From positions 8,552,875 through 8,616,874 of the forward strand of contig OZ234495.1 in the NCBI GenBank assembly GCA_965153455.1: a stretch of DNA of 64,000 nucleotides, given 5' to 3'. Source of the stretch: Sphagnum compactum. Taxonomy: Eukaryota; Bryophyta; Sphagnopsida; Sphagnales. The position numbers and the translations under genes are program-made. Positions 12,960 through 25,789 of this stretch are shown in pieces. The notes beneath the pieces are model-generated. The model had not been told where the DNA came from. It was given only the letters and a program-made list of their open reading frames with translations, and did no database searches. The first letter of the stretch is position 1. The number at the start of each line of letters is the position of its first letter.

Positions 12960-15900
12960 TCTTGTACCAGATTACTTAGACTTATTATCTCCAAATTTGT
13001 GCGTAGAAGAAACGTTGTGAAAGGCCCAATGCAATATTGATTTGGGGATATGCTTATAAACACCCAAATGTGCAATATTTCCAAAGGCAAGTTCTTGATT
13101 GAGTCTGAAGTAACTTGACAATTGTGATTGCAAAAATTCCCCAAACCTTTCCAATTGTCCAAAATTCTTATGATTTCAAACAATTTCAGATACATCCTTG
13201 GAAACATAAGGTTTTTTCTTCTTGTCCTTTTTTTTGTTTTTAGGGTTTCAAACTGGACATAAACTTTGAAGCTCACCTGAGGTGAATTTGTCTTTGGGGA
13301 GAATGATTGCACATTTCTCTAAGGACAATGTCACTTTTAGGGTTTTTCTTTTAGGATAAGTGAGACAAGTTACAAACCTATTGGCCATTCCAACCCACCC
13401 CGGCCACTACTAGTCAAAAGTGACAACTACAACAGTGGAAAGCAACCTTATTGGTGAAAAAACTAATTATACCTAGGCCCATTCTTTTGGAGTTTGTGAA
13501 AAGAGGATGTTCCAAGGGGGCCCTTGTTTCAAGTCAGTTCAACCTCTCTATGCTCACTAATGCAACAAAAGTAGTGGCCACCTCTACCACATGTCTGTAA
13601 TTGTGTGTCCAGTACCCTATTGGCACTTTGTTGAGTTTATAATATGTACAGAATCATTTACAAGGCCTTTTACAAGGTCCTCTCTATTAATGTATGTTTC
13701 CAAAATCATGACATGTGATTACAGGCACAATTAAGCCATAGAGTTGTTCTATCCGAAGATATTTGGAGTTTTTAAATCAAGAGAGATACTTAGGATCTTC
13801 AAGAGGCAAAATTATGAAATAGGAATTGGTGCCCAAATATTGAAAACATGTAAATGACGTAAGGTTGTCAAACTTAATGGTGGATTGAAGGGGTGCTTGA
13901 AAGTTGTTAAATAGAAATAATAGGTTTTAAAGAAAACACTAATGCAAAACCTTGAATGTGGGCAAATGAGTAATTTGTCATTTCTATAGATCATTAAATA
14001 ACGGCAAAGGAACATAAAATGAGATGTATGTAATCTCAAAATATAATGCAAGGTTGATCACCATGCAGCTCAAATGATCACTATGTATGTAAACACAACA
14101 CGATCTAAACCATCTTGCCACTTGTTACACCACACAAGCTACTAGAATCTTTGCACCATGATGTAAATTTTGATTGTATGGTGTATGGAGAGATTTTTTT
14201 TGACAATTTTGAGTGGCTAGAAATGTCCCAAAATGAATAAATTGATATGCACATGGTTTCAAAACATGCAGAAGACTTTAAATTGAGTGTTAGAGGTTAT
14301 TACAAAAAAATAAGAATTTCTAAAAGTCTTGGGCTACCTATTTTGAAGATAGGCAACATATATTTATATATGCATGTTGTAGGAAAAATACAAGTAGATT
14401 ACATCAAATCTTGAGGTGATGGAAACTATTGTCACAACATTGAACATTCAAAATATGGTATGGGATTAATTCGCTAAAGATTCCTGAAAAGATGCAAAAG
14501 TTTAAAAAGAACCTTACAAAATCATTTTGAACTTGTGCTATTAAGAACAAGCAATTGTGTGACGAGCTTCCAAGTGATCTATTGAAAAATGCATGATTGT
14601 TACAAAATTGAATATCTCAACGAAAAATTGATGTAGATGGAAAGTAACAAGACTAGGAGATGAAGGATCATTGTTTGCATTGCTAGAGATGCATTGTTGA
14701 AGGCATTTGATGCAAGTGATGTTAGAGATGAAGCAATGTGGGAGAAGCTTCAAAATTCGATTGATTAACTCAAATTCACTAGTTCTACAAGCACAAAGGT
14801 GATGCAAGCTTTACCAAAAGAAAAAACTATGACAAGGAGACAATGCGATTGTTGCAACAACAAACAACTAAAGGAAGGAGTTAACTCCTCAAATGCGTTG
14901 CCATGGGCAATGGCCATAACTTGATTGTGTCAAGTTGTGGTGATGCAACTAAAGATCCATATCAACCTCAATTTTTTACATTTGAACCCCAATTGTCAAG
15001 ACTTTTGTAGTTTTCCTCAAACTAGTTGCAACAATGAATTACAAGGTGTGAAACTAGGCAACACATTATGAATAACTTAATGCATTAAAAAGAATACAAA
15101 CAAGAAATACCAAATTTTGAGTCTCTAATCCAACTTTCAAACCCAATTTGAGTTTTACCAACATGGTCAAACCTGTTTTCTAGGCTTAATCTAGGTACCA
15201 ACCTCAATTTTCAGTTTGACCAACATGATACATTTTAAGGCTTTTAAGGTTTCAACAAAAATTCCAAAAACTTCTCTACTCAATTAAGAGAATGTGTGTA
15301 TGTGGTGTTGCATGAGTCAAAAAAACAAATATAATCATTTGAAACCTAACATATAAACATCAGACAAACAGTAATTGCTCACAGAACATAAATTTTTTAA
15401 CGTATAAACATCTAACTTGTCATATAGATTTAGGTGGGCTGACAAAGAACAAGAAGGAATGTAGGTGTGTTCATGAAATTATTTGAAGGAAGGTGAGTAT
15501 GTTCAAGAAAGTAGAGCAAACTGCCATAAGCTGCAGATCTCTCACATACCATGTATATATTTCGATTTTGTAGGTAGCATAATTTGTCATGTTACTTTAC
15601 CTGTCACATGTGAGTTGCATTTTTGGATTCTTGGAAAGATTTTGAATTAATGTTGGAACTTCATATAGACCAGCACTATTATTGGTTGGAACTTGTGGTT
15701 GACAGTTTTGAATTTGTGGGCAGGAATTTGTGGGCAGAAATTTGAGCATGATATCAACTTCTTTGGCATTTCCTGTAGGGGAAAGAATTGTCAAATCAAA
15801 CCAAATTGAAGTTGAACACTCTCCAAGAAAATTGTGAAACCAATATTCCATTTTTTTATTCTAATTTTTCCAGTGTGAAATGGTAGGATCTTTGTATTTC

Positions 15901-16600
15901 CCCATTGTCAAAACAAACCACTTCATGTTTGAATAGGGTAAATTCAAGTTTTTCTTGATGGTTCCACAAGAAATCCTAAAAACGTTTGTTGTGTATTCAC
16001 TCCACAAATATGTCAAACCCATTCAATATGGTGTCAGTTGCAAGCTTCCATTCCTTCACAAAACAGACAATAAACATGCAACCATGTTCAATTAGGTAGT
16101 TGACTGGTTGGACAGACGTGACGTCCAGAACTGCGTTCTCCCAAAATCCTTAGTAAAGTCTGTTTTTATAGATGCTGAAAAAGAGCTCAAAAAACAAACC
16201 CCTAAACCAAAAAGCCTTGCAAAGTAATAATTCTACCCACCTTACATACCAGTATACAAAGAATCTGTTCAAAAGGTACCTGAAATATACACAAATACTT
16301 ATTTGGATGATAAGATCTCTGTGGTAAGCCACATTTTTCTAAACTAGAGCAAAAATTCTAACCGTGGCTAATTAGAACTTCCAAACCCTTGAAGCTAAGG
16401 CTAGGAGTGAAGCAATAATTTTTATACATAAACCTTCAAACGGTGATCGTGGATGCAAACTAAGATTCTCAAATATTGAGTTGTTGTGGCGTAGAAAGCG
16501 CAGTTCAAGTTGATGAAAACATTCGCTGGAAAGTGGCTGGAACAGTAAGTGGCCCCAACAATTAGTATACAATAATTGATGAGGAGTTTGGATGCAGACT
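12960..16600. other. AT-rich intergenic DNA, no gene recognised
   Basis: Only short reading frames without recognisable domains. The phytocyanin 3' UTR should end in the first few hundred bases. Nothing else can be assigned. Confidence 0.55.
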
Positions 16601-16620
16601 GAGCAACTTGATTGCCAGAT

Positions 16621-17812
16621 TTACAGTGCTTGATTGAGCCGTGCAGCTCGGTTCTCGCGGACCATGGCACGTTTTCTGTACGCTACATCGTTTGCACGAG
16701 CAATCTTCTGGTTTTTCCTCTCTGCCATCACAGAGAAAATGCTGGTAAGAAGAAGTAATATAGAAGAAGAAGAACTGCCTGCATCTGCACTATGAAATAG
16801 AAAAATCTAGAGAACCTGCAAATTCAGATTAAGAGTACAACAAAGGACTGCGGATGTCACCAAACATTCCCTGACAGAATTGACCAAAACCCGGCGAAAT
16901 GCAAAGAAGAAATAAGTTATTTTGTACATCTTTGTTAACATTTCATCACTAGAGTCTCTTTTTATCTTTTAGGCTGCTGTGACGATCATCCCAGCAGCCT
17001 AACTGAAAACCACTGACACAGGGCCTTGTTTCTTCCGACAAGGACAGTTGCTTTCCATTGCAGAGCTCCAAGTGTGGTGAAAATATGTATTTAATCATGT
17101 TAAGAACTCTGCGAACACATGTTTTCATTAAAGAAAAGAACAGTCAGTGAATGATGAATCAGAGTTTTGACTCACAGCTCCTGCAATACGGCAATGCTTG
17201 AGCTGTGAGAGGACTGTGAGCACAGCTAGTTGGAAAAACGTAATGGAAAGCTGCTGTTGTGATCACAAAATCTGTGATCACAGCAGCGTAATGGAAAAAT
17301 GTCCTAGTTTCGGTAAACTAATATCATACACCTGAGTTCAAGGAAAATTAACTGCAAATTCTACAGCTAGTTCGAAGTTGTCGAACTTATCAAGTTAGTT
17401 ACTAACCTGTTGCAGCAGCTTTGGTATTCATTGCCGACTCCTTGGCGGCTGCTCTGCGGATAGGATGGATAGGATGCGCCACAGTGTAGAGGGCCAAACC
17501 CATGTTAGCCCTCAAGTGTGCCAGCTTCTCACTGATCTTAGCTCCAGCCACGGACATTCTTCTCCCACTGGCTGCCCTCATATCCGTGAATTTCGTCTTC
17601 GGACCCCCAGCAAGCTTGTTCCCGGCCACAGCGGCACCAGCATTTCTTCTCCCCCATCTGGAGCGCGTGGGTCCAACTCGACCGGTACCAGCACCAGTTC
17701 CATAGCCCGTAGCAGCTGGACCATTAACTCCAGTGCCGTAGCCAGTAGCACCCACCGGTGCAGCAGCACTCCCGCCTACCCCAGTAGCCGCAGTTCTTCT
17801 TCCGAAAGCCAT
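16621..17812 (-). CDS. Small basic Gly/Ala-rich protein of unknown function, two exons (predicted)
   Basis: The first exon, 17407-17812, opens with ATG and ends at a good donor (ACAG|GTTAGT) in phase 1. The second exon, 16621-16721, follows an AG acceptor, is in matching phase and ends in TAA. Together they give 168 residues. Residues 1-65 are low-complexity Gly/Ala/Thr with repeated GYGTG. The remainder is strongly basic, and the second exon encodes a highly charged helix-like tail (KIARANDVAYRKRAMVRENR). I do not recognise the family. The basic N-terminus could be an organelle presequence or a nucleic-acid-binding tail, which is inference only. The locus is GC-richer than its surroundings, as expected of a real gene. 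The intron (17406 to 16722) was joined by phase and splice sites only; a missed middle exon is possible. Confidence 0.6.
16973..17002. repeat. Short inverted repeat (AGGCTGCTG / CAGCAGCCT)
   Basis: Nine-base arms AGGCTGCTG and CAGCAGCCT are separated by about a dozen bases. It lies inside the predicted intron of the small basic-protein gene and carries the same GCTGCTG / CAGCAGC word as the larger inverted repeat at 17250-17287. Confidence 0.55.
17250..17287. repeat. Inverted repeat around TGTGATCACA
   Basis: Arms GCTGCTG-TTGTGATCACA and TGTGATCACAGCAGC flank a 5-base centre, and each arm is itself partly palindromic. Both arms are flanked by TAATGGAAA (17241-17249 and 17289-17297). It lies within the predicted intron of the small basic-protein gene. 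It may be the remains of a small foldback element. Confidence 0.65.
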
Positions 17813-18067
17813 CGCCTAAACTTAGATCAGAAGATCGGCTAAATTCCGATAGCCACCGAATTAGAAAGAAATGCTCAAGCTCAAAGCTGGCGTTACAAGA
17901 AGGTGCAGACAATGCCGGAGAGTGAATATCAGGAAAGAAGGAAGCGAAGAGGGAAGAAGAAGATTGCTTCGAATTGTTAGTAGCTAAATGCAACAATTTC
18001 AGTCGAGAGGTTTGAGAAATTCGCGAGTGTACTCGTGTTGTCGTATTCCTCTTCTCGCGTCTTCCTT

Positions 18068-18075
18068 CTATATAG
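18068..18075 (-). promoter_or_regulatory. Possible TATA box for the small basic-protein gene
   Basis: The palindromic CTATATAG lies 256 bp upstream of the start codon at 17812, in the GC-richer stretch before the gene. Position and sequence fit a plant TATA box, but there is no direct proof and transcription in the other direction cannot be excluded. Confidence 0.35.
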
Positions 18076-18993
18076 CCCTAGTTTCGCCAGTGGGAGCTCG
18101 CCGCCCGATCGCTGAGGTGTCGGGCACACGTGTCGACGGCCAAGATCAAGAGACCAACTCACACGGATTGGTGGCTCAGACTAGATTACCGGCGGCTTGA
18201 CGCATGGAGGGTCTGTCATGTGGCATCTCTTCATTCGTAAAAGAAAGTGGAGGAAAGAGATGGAATCTACTTAATCAAGGAATTTAGTTAATAAAACGAA
18301 TGAAAAGAATTTAATTTCATTAGTTTTGGTTTAGGTGGCGACCCGGGGGGTACGGAGAGGTGCCACGTCTGCACGTTCATGGGTAGATAATTAGCTGGAC
18401 TATTGAACGGCCCAGGTGGACAGGTGTACGTATATTGTGGTCCATATGTGCCAGGTGTGGCAGCCGTAGTGGAGAAAGGGTTTTAGAGCTTATCCTTTGA
18501 GTAAGAAGAAAACGAGCCCTTGTTTGGGTGTCTTCTGGGGGGAGGAAATAATTTCGAGTCGGGTAAGGCCCTCGAAGTGGGGGTATTTCACTTACTTTCA
18601 GAATGCCCTGCTCTCAGGCTGTTAACTGACATAAACACTGGCAGTTGAAAAAACAAATTTGCTTCCCAGTAATACCTGCCGGGTATCACGGGAAATAATG
18701 ACATGCCCATAGGAGCCAGCATTCTGCTTTTGAAAAATGCCCCTCCCACACCCCCCCCTCCAAACTTTTCAAAGGAAAAATTCCACTTGGCAACGTGCCC
18801 TCCAAATGCACTAGAAAGTTCCTGTGGGTGGTTTAGGTCACCATGGGTTAGGGTTGGAAGGGTAGGCCCCCATTTCAAAATGATGGGTCAATTTTCAAAA
18901 AGTTTCTTTTAAGTGCTGTAAAGTGTACCATTTAAACAGATCAAAACTAATTTTCTCAAATCTAACCTTTGTAGCACCATCCATCCTGTCTAG

Positions 18994-19284
18994 CAGTGTT
19001 TTGTTTTTTGGTTTCCTCCAATTTTTTTATGTAGCCAAATTGGTGATGATCCCTAATATATTATTTAGGCAAATCTGGATATAAAAATATGAAAGTAAAC
19101 AGCCTTCTCTATTTTCGGCTACAAACAGGAACTCCATATAGAATCTGGCAATCATTCCAAAAAAGAAATTATTTCAATATTCGGCAACTAGAAAACTCAA
19201 AAAAACCTTGTTTTTCAGCATTTAGCAGAAGAAAAAAACCCCAACTGACAAATTTTTTACCCCCAAAAAAAGAGAAAATCACTG
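18994..19284 (+). mobile_element. Small CAGTGTTTT-ended element, copy 1
   Basis: About 291 bp. The left end is CAGTGTTTTGTTTTTTGG, and the reverse complement of the right end is CAGTGATTTTCTCTTTTTTT, so the element has T-rich imperfect inverted termini. The internal word ATGTAGCCAAATTGGTGATG, followed by TTAGGCAAATCTGG and AAAATATGAAAGTAAAC, recurs at about 24727, 25070, 47929 and, inverted, 53731. It is non-coding and its target-site duplication is not clear. The ends look hAT-like. Confidence 0.65.
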
Positions 19285-19289
19285 TTTCT

Positions 19290-21200
19290 ACCTGTTGCGT
19301 TCATGACCAAGATTATTTGAGGATATAAGGAAAAGATTAATCTATTGAAATGAAATGAAAGATTCAATTGATGCCGATGAAACTGTGATAAACTTTATTA
19401 AACAAAACACCCAGCAAAGGGGGCAAGGAAGTACAAAGAGAGAGGAACCAAGTCCAACCCAAAGCACACAATCCCAAAAGGGGTCGCTAAGGGCAAAGGA
19501 ACAAATTATGTTCCAGAAACCTGAAAATGTATTGTTTTTGTGAGTTTATTAAAACAACAGTAGGAAATTGAATACATCAATGAATTGTGACACACCTCTA
19601 TTATATGGTGATTCCTTGAAAAAATACATGGCAAAAACTTCACTAGAAATAATTCATGTTATAGACCCAACTTAAGAAAGTGAAAATGAGTGCGATTTTA
19701 GTCAAACGAGCTAAAAATCATGTTAGACAATCAAAAACTTGTTAATTTTGTCAAACATATTTATATAATGCAACTTTAATGTCATATTGTCAAAGAAATT
19801 TGTGTTAAATGATTTATAAGAATGTTGAAAAAATAATTATTTAATCAATTAAATTTTGATTTTAACAAAAGAACTATTGAACTTTAACACCAAAAAATCA
19901 GTTTTATAAAGCCTTAGACTAAAAACTATTTAAATAACAAAATTTTGATGAGAAAAAAATGAAAATGATGATAACCTACCATCCACATACAAAAAGCACT
20001 CATAATTTAAAATTTATGATATTTGAAATTTTTTGAAATTTAAAATATAATTTCAAAATGTTCAAATCTCAAAAATCAATTGCTAAATGTAAATGGATTG
20101 TAATGTGTATGACATATAAATAAAGTTGCAACTTCTTATACAAAAAACTAAAGCTTAAATTTAATTTTCACATTTTAGCATGATTTGAAATTATAATCAT
20201 TTTTCAAAAAAATGTAAAATCTGATAAAATTTGTAAACTTTTAAACAATTCATATTTATTCAAAATGAGTGAAGACAAATAATGTAGTTTATTGGGTATT
20301 TGTACATATTTTAAGATGTTCTTAAAAAATTTCAAAAATTCCATTTTATGAAAAAGTCAAAATGTTCACAAAGGGCCATTTGTAGTTGAATCCTTTATCA
20401 TCATTGGTTCATTTAATTGTGATTGTACTCAAATTAGTTTTCAATGGGAAATATGAAAACAAGAATATCATGCTCAAAAAAAAAATTACAAAGAAAGACT
20501 AAAATGTGTATCCTTCAATTAAAGAAAAACCATGTAAATAAATCCTTCAAGACACCACTTATACACAAATAAACTGAAAACTGTAAACTGAAAAGGCCAC
20601 CACTAATACATTAACAAATATAAGATACTTACTGAGTTGCTAAGTATGATAAGGGAAAGGTGAGAAACCATTCTCCAAAACAATAATTACAATAATATCT
20701 CGAAGCATATCATATGTCGTAATTAGTGTTGAACAAACCTCTAAAAACATTATTGGTAACTTCTTAAATGGTAATTTCCTAACTTCTTCTTAAACAATTT
20801 GAAATGACAAATTACAAATGAAATGTGTCATAAATGACATCGTCCAACATAAAACATCAATTAAGAGCCTTGGAATTGAATATTGAAATAAGATATTTCA
20901 TCTAATTCGTGTAACTCAAGTTGTCACTCTTGAATGAAATGCACTCATGTACATTCATTTTCATCCATGAGTTGTCCTGCTACCAATCTAGATTGATATG
21001 GAAAATAGATTTTCCTTGTAACCTTGCAGAAAAAAACTCCCCATCAAAACATCCCTCAAGAAATGTGATCATTAAGACTCACCTTGCAAGATCCAGATCA
21101 GCCACCACCAGAGGTTTCAGTCCCGCAATTGATACAGACCTCACTGCCAGGCTTCAAAATAGGAAAGGAAAAGAGGTTGACAATTCATTGGATTTTCACA
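19290..21200. other. AT-rich intergenic DNA, no gene recognised
   Basis: Strongly A/T-biased sequence with no long reading frame or motif. Confidence 0.6.
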
Positions 21201-21757
21201 TCCTTTCCTGAGTTCAAAGCCTGAGCCCCTCCTGCACATTAGATTGATGATACCCGCAGGGTCATGAAGGTTGCACATATTTCCAAGGACACAAGAACAA
21301 CTCATAGGGCATTCAATACATAAGTACCATAAAGCAAAGTGCCCAACAGAGTTCAATTATGGCAACCCCTTCAGTTCTATAAGACTATCCCTGCACCATA
21401 CAAAACAACATATCTATGAGTCAGCATCATGCACAAGTTAGAACAGGAAAAAGGAGAAAATCCCAGGAGTAAATTTTAGAATGTCTGTAGTTTCTGACAT
21501 CTTTTCTGCCAGATTCAGTTTCCAGGTGCAGTAATACGCCAAACCCAGATTTGTGTCAGAGCACTTATTGGTGACAAGCTCAAGTTGACATATTGGGGAC
21601 CGAGGCAACAGAGACCTTCTACTCAAGAATGGCTGCTGCTGCATCTATCCCACACAGCACAGAAAAGTCTGTGGTCCAACGTTGTAATTGAGGGAGGTAC
21701 TACAGGAGGGAAGAAAAAATAAGAGAAATGATACAGCCAAATTGAAGCCCCTAGACC

Positions 21758-23989
21758 TCAGGCTTGCAGTACTTGGCAGTGCACAATATGCGACTTTAAC
21801 CGATTCCGGCCAGCAAGATTGGACCATAGATTGGTCACAAAGGACTTGAACTGGCCTTTTCCTGAAATAGTTTCCCACAACTGCCCCTGTTTCTCAGGAA
21901 TGTCTGCATTCACCACATCAACGAGGGTAATACTCATGTTGTTTCTGATAATGCAAAGTTTGCCACCCAAGGGCACCATTGCAACAGCTTCCATAGCTCG
22001 AGAGCCTCCCAGGTGAAGTTTACTATCTACTGACAGGCTCCAAGCATCAGTGTCACTGTCATACATCCGCAATTTACAACCATCACGGCAATCAAGTGCA
22101 TACAGGTTGCCTTGGAGTTCAACACAGGGATTACGCCAACCATCCACCATTCCATTGACAACAGGGGACCAATTATTAGTGGCTGGCACATACACCTCAC
22201 TCATGACCTGGCGGTGTGCTCCTAGGCCCTTGAGAAACCACCTGCCACAAATTTCAAACAAACTCAAATGTTTCTGCATCTAGCATATGACATAGGATTA
22301 AGTTATCTATTAAGAGAAATTTCAGTTGAGACGGATAATCAGACACCTACATGAATTGTCATAAATTGTTTCCTGTAATTACTCCAGAGCATACTTCACA
22401 CCCTGGAAAACCATCAGGCAGCTGAAATAATCTGACTAGAGAATGGCAACAGATAACAAACCAGTAGGAAACACAAAACTGACCTGCCACCAAACACAAC
22501 TCCAATAAAAGGCACCATAGCTGTGCTCATATCAGAGATGTAAGACCACTTGTTTTTGTTTGGGTCATACATCTCAGCAGACCGCAAGGACCTCTGGACA
22601 CCCTCACATTCCCCACCGGCCACAAAGAGGCAATTGTTGATGACACAGAAGCCAAAGAAATGGCGCCGCCGCTGCATGTCTTTTGCTCGGTGCCATTTAT
22701 TTGTTCGAGCACTGTAATACACCACTCGTCGCATCGATCCCTTCACTGGATCCTTGCCACCAAAGAGGTACAAATGGCAACCACTGAGTACTGCACACCC
22801 AAAGCCAAGAGCGTCGGAGTACTCAACTGGCACAGGTGGCAATGGCTGCCAAAGCTGGTACCTGGATCCACAGTTCGCCAATATGAGATATGTACTGGTG
22901 AGCCAGACTGAAAAGAAAACCACAAAAGTCTGTCATGAGGATGAAGCCAGAAAGCACACACAGGGAGCATGAGCATTGAGCCTGAGGTGAAACATGTGCC
23001 ATGGGTCCAATGCCCATTTATGGCTGAAGACCACCCCTCCATGGAACGCCACCCAGCACATTGCTTTGTAGCATGCCAAACACCAAGGCCATTCATTGCA
23101 AGTAGGTCAAGCAAGGGTTCAGGTTGAAAGATCTCAGTCCATGGTGCACTACTTTGAGTGGGCTTCATAAGTCAAAATTCTGCAGCAGAATGCCTCACCT
23201 GATCGAGAACATATTTCAATCTGAGCTGAGAAGACTGACCAGGGAAAACCAGGGCAAACTTCTGCTGTTCTTGAAAAAAAAAAACTTCAGGCAATGCAAG
23301 CAAAGATAGACCCTAAATATACCTCGGATCAAATGCATGCCAAGAGATGCGGCCTTCCCGGTCGCGCTTGATGACGTAAACCCACTCCTCTGCCTTGCCC
23401 AGATTGCGGCGGAGGTGATAGTAATAGTTGCCAGCAAGAAGACGATACCATCTTTTACAGACCACACGAAGCTTTCTGTGATAAAATCGAGGTACACGAA
23501 TCAAACATGCTATGGCAAGATCATCTGGAAGACCCGGTAGAAGCTCCGAAGGGATGGGCCGTTCACCTCTTGTTGGCTTCTTAGGAAGAACAATAGCAGG
23601 CTTGATGTCAGGTCGAACACAGTGACCTACTGTGCGTCCGGGCACAAATCTCCTTCCTCCTACCGAGATGCCAGCATCAACCCCTCCACAAAAGCAGGCT
23701 GCAGTCTCAACCTGCGGAGTAACACTAAAAGAGAGTGTCTGAGCAGATAATAAGTAAGATGTCACTCTCTGTTTCCTTTCACATCTCCTAGGATGGCGTA
23801 CAAACCCTGAGGAAATTTTTCTATCGATGCCATGTTCTTTTCACTCGCTTTTCCATGCCAACAACATCACAGACCTTCTAATTCTGAAACCCTAGGAAAA
23901 CGCCTGCGGCCGCTGGCATGACCAAAAAAAAGGCATGAGATTATTGTCTCTTCCTTACCTGAGGGACAGGATGAATACTCCGATGCATT
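21758..23989 (-). CDS. SAGL1: SAGL1-like F-box/kelch-repeat protein, four exons
   Basis: Exons on the minus strand are 23960-23989, 23323-23711, 22484-22861 and 21758-22241, all with GT-AG introns (248, 461 and 242 bp) and matching phases, giving 426 residues. The tiny first exon (MHRSIHPVPQ) is supported because it joins in phase to VETAACFCGG, mirroring the start of Arabidopsis At1g55270. An F-box spans about residues 68-103 (LPGLPDDLAIACLIRVP then CKRWYRLLAG). Kelch repeats follow (LYLFGGKDP, LFVAGGECEG, AEMYDPNKNKW), and the conserved C-terminus is KSHIVHCQVLQA. Similarity to Arabidopsis SAGL1 runs the full length (usual length about 430). Known role of the family: substrate receptor of an SCF ubiquitin ligase; SAGL1 lowers cuticular wax by targeting CER3 and restrains phenylpropanoid flux by targeting PAL. 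No defect is seen, so it is probably functional. Confidence 0.95.
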
Positions 23990-24720
23990 GCAGACGCAGT
24001 GACGAGCTTCGTCTAGCAGCATACTTCCTCGACTCTTTCTTCATAAGGCAGTCAACAATAGAAGTGAAAACCTAATACCGCAGAGCGCAACTCATCTGGC
24101 CAAGGGTCCTCCCCCGACATATCGTTCCTCAACCGAAACAAAAAAGCCTTCCTACTCTCCGCCGCAGTTCGAAACCTCTGCTATCACGTCAATCGGCGAC
24201 GACAAGCATGGCAAAAACCTCCCCCAAGAAGGCACTGACAATGAATGGCTCAATCTCTGAACCTCATTCCGGCTCCTACAATACCACTGGCAATCGCAAT
24301 AGCGAGACGACGAAGAAAGACATCATCATAGGCTGGATCGGATATGCAGAAGAAACGGATCTCAGAAACGAAAAACACAGGAAAAAAAGCTTTAGGTTTT
24401 GCTCGGTTCTCAAACAACCATCGCTCTATTGGCCGGTTTTCTTTGCAGTTTTTGGAGACTAGAAAAGGCAGTCCGCATATGCGAATTTGATGCTGGTGCA
24501 AAGGAGAGAAAAGGCAGCTCAAAGAAGACAGAAAATGCCGGAGCAGGAAGAAGGGGACGAAGACGATAATGGCTTTCGTCGATGGAGGAGCTTGGTGAAG
24601 CTCCGCTGCTACTGTTTCTCGAGCTCGCGACGTCTGCGGCTAAGGCACTCCATGGCCGCGCGTAGACAGACAAAAGAGCTGGGGGCTGGCTGGGTTCGAA
24701 GCTTCGCCGACGATCGGTCA
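23990..24720 (-). promoter_or_regulatory. 5' flank and probable leader of the SAGL1-like gene
   Basis: A GC-richer stretch directly upstream of the start codon at 23989. Short reading frames on both strands have no recognisable similarity and look incidental. The 5' UTR, perhaps with an intron, and the promoter should lie here; no convincing TATA box was picked out. The region ends where a small repeat element begins at 24727. Confidence 0.4.
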
Positions 24721-24726
24721 TCAGGT

Positions 24727-25040
24727 CAGTGTTTTTTTCTTGTTTTTTCCAATTTTGTGATGTTGCTCAAGTGGCGATCATCCATAAGACCATTTAGCCA
24801 GATTTGGCGATAAGAAAATATGAAAGTTTCAAAAAAAATTATTATCATTTTATAATCTTTTGGCTACCTGCTGGAACCTTAGGATAGAATCTGGCAAATT
24901 TTTTTTCAAAATTAGATTTCATTTGGCGACTAAAAACTCCAAACACTAAGATTTCTCCAATTTGAAAGACATTGGCCATTTTGGCGAAATTTCGCCAGAA
25001 ACCAAAAAAATAAAAAATAAAATAAAATAAAATAAAATTG
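24727..25040 (+). mobile_element. Small CAGTGTTTT-ended element, copy 2
   Basis: Begins CAGTGTTTTTTTCTTG and carries the family words TTTGTGATGTTGCTCAAG, GGCGATCATCCATAAG and TTAGCCAGATTTGG. The right end is blurred by an A-rich (AAAAT)n tract near 25010-25040. It sits immediately upstream of the SAGL1-like gene. Confidence 0.6.
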
Positions 25041-25069
25041 CATCAGGTAGGCTCTCCTACATCAATGCT

Positions 25070-25380
25070 TTCACTTTTCCAATTTTGTGATGTAGTGAAA
25101 GTGGTGATCATCCATAGCCAGATTTAATCAAATTTGGTTAGAAGCTTAAATATGGAAGTAAACTTTTTTTAAGCCAACCTTCTATATTTTTGACTACCTA
25201 GTTGAACCATATATAGGAATCAAGCGATTTTTCTTAAATTTTGGTTGAATTATGGCTATTGAAAATCTCAAAAAGCACTTAATTTTATTACCCATTCGAT
25301 TTTTTTATTTCGATTTTTGGCTACCTATAGACAGCATTAAAAAGGGTGCTCTGTATCTGCAGGTTTTTATTATTTTTATT
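25070..25380 (+). mobile_element. Small CAGTGTTTT-family element, copy 3 (ends unclear)
   Basis: Same family words in order: CCAATTTTGTGATGTAG, GTGGTGATCATCCATA, AAATTTGGTTAGAAG and ATGGAAGTAAAC. It lies between copy 2 and the second hAT-like MITE, making a nest of three small elements. Confidence 0.55.
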
Positions 25381-25408
25381 GCACCTACCTATATGTACCA
25401 CGCCTCAG

Positions 25409-25789
25409 CAGGAGTGTCGGGCGGTTATCAGAACCCAGTGTGCAGACACCCCCCCCCCGGAGGTTATCAGGGCGGTTCTAGGGACCCATAAACCCAATTC
25501 TTGAAATGTCGACACACCCAGTTCCGGTGAACCACGGGTCTCAAATTTTCTGGAATTTCAAATAACCAGCCTTTATAAAACTGCCAGATTATTGTTGGTT
25601 CATTTATGACAACTGTCCGTTCTTTAAGGTTTTTTTAAAATAAAAGCCAGGAGCAGCGATTCTTTGAATTTTTTTGTTTTTTTTTTGCCCCCAAGGAACC
25701 CGAATTTTTTCAATGGTTCTCTCATTCGGAAATAATTTGAAAACGGACACCCACAATTCTTTAGAAATTCAAATAACCGCACACTTCTG
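25409..25789. mobile_element. hAT-like MITE, copy 2
   Basis: About 381 bp, related along its length to 8926-9245. The left end is CAGGAGTGTCGGGCGGTTAT and the reverse complement of the right end is CAGAAGTGTGCGGTTATTTG, so the terminal inverted repeats are better preserved than in copy 1. Shared internal words are GTTATCAGGGCGGTTCT, ACCACGGGTCTCAAA and a run of GATTCTTT motifs. No clear 8-bp duplication remains. Confidence 0.65.

Noticed and set aside
14541-14807. Possible gag-like fragment
   Set aside because: Only a short phrase (DEAMWEKLQ in one plus-strand frame) resembles retrotransposon gag, with no further motif in order nearby.
17465-17842. Ser-rich 125-codon frame on the plus strand
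   Set aside because: Antisense of the small basic-protein exon, whose own strand has a start, donor and phase-matched second exon.
22743-23168. A 141-codon minus-strand frame inside the second intron of the SAGL1-like gene, rich in Trp
   Set aside because: Splicing around it restores exact similarity to SAGL1 (DPR|YQLWQP) in phase. The frame itself matches nothing recognised and overlaps exon 3 in the wrong frame.
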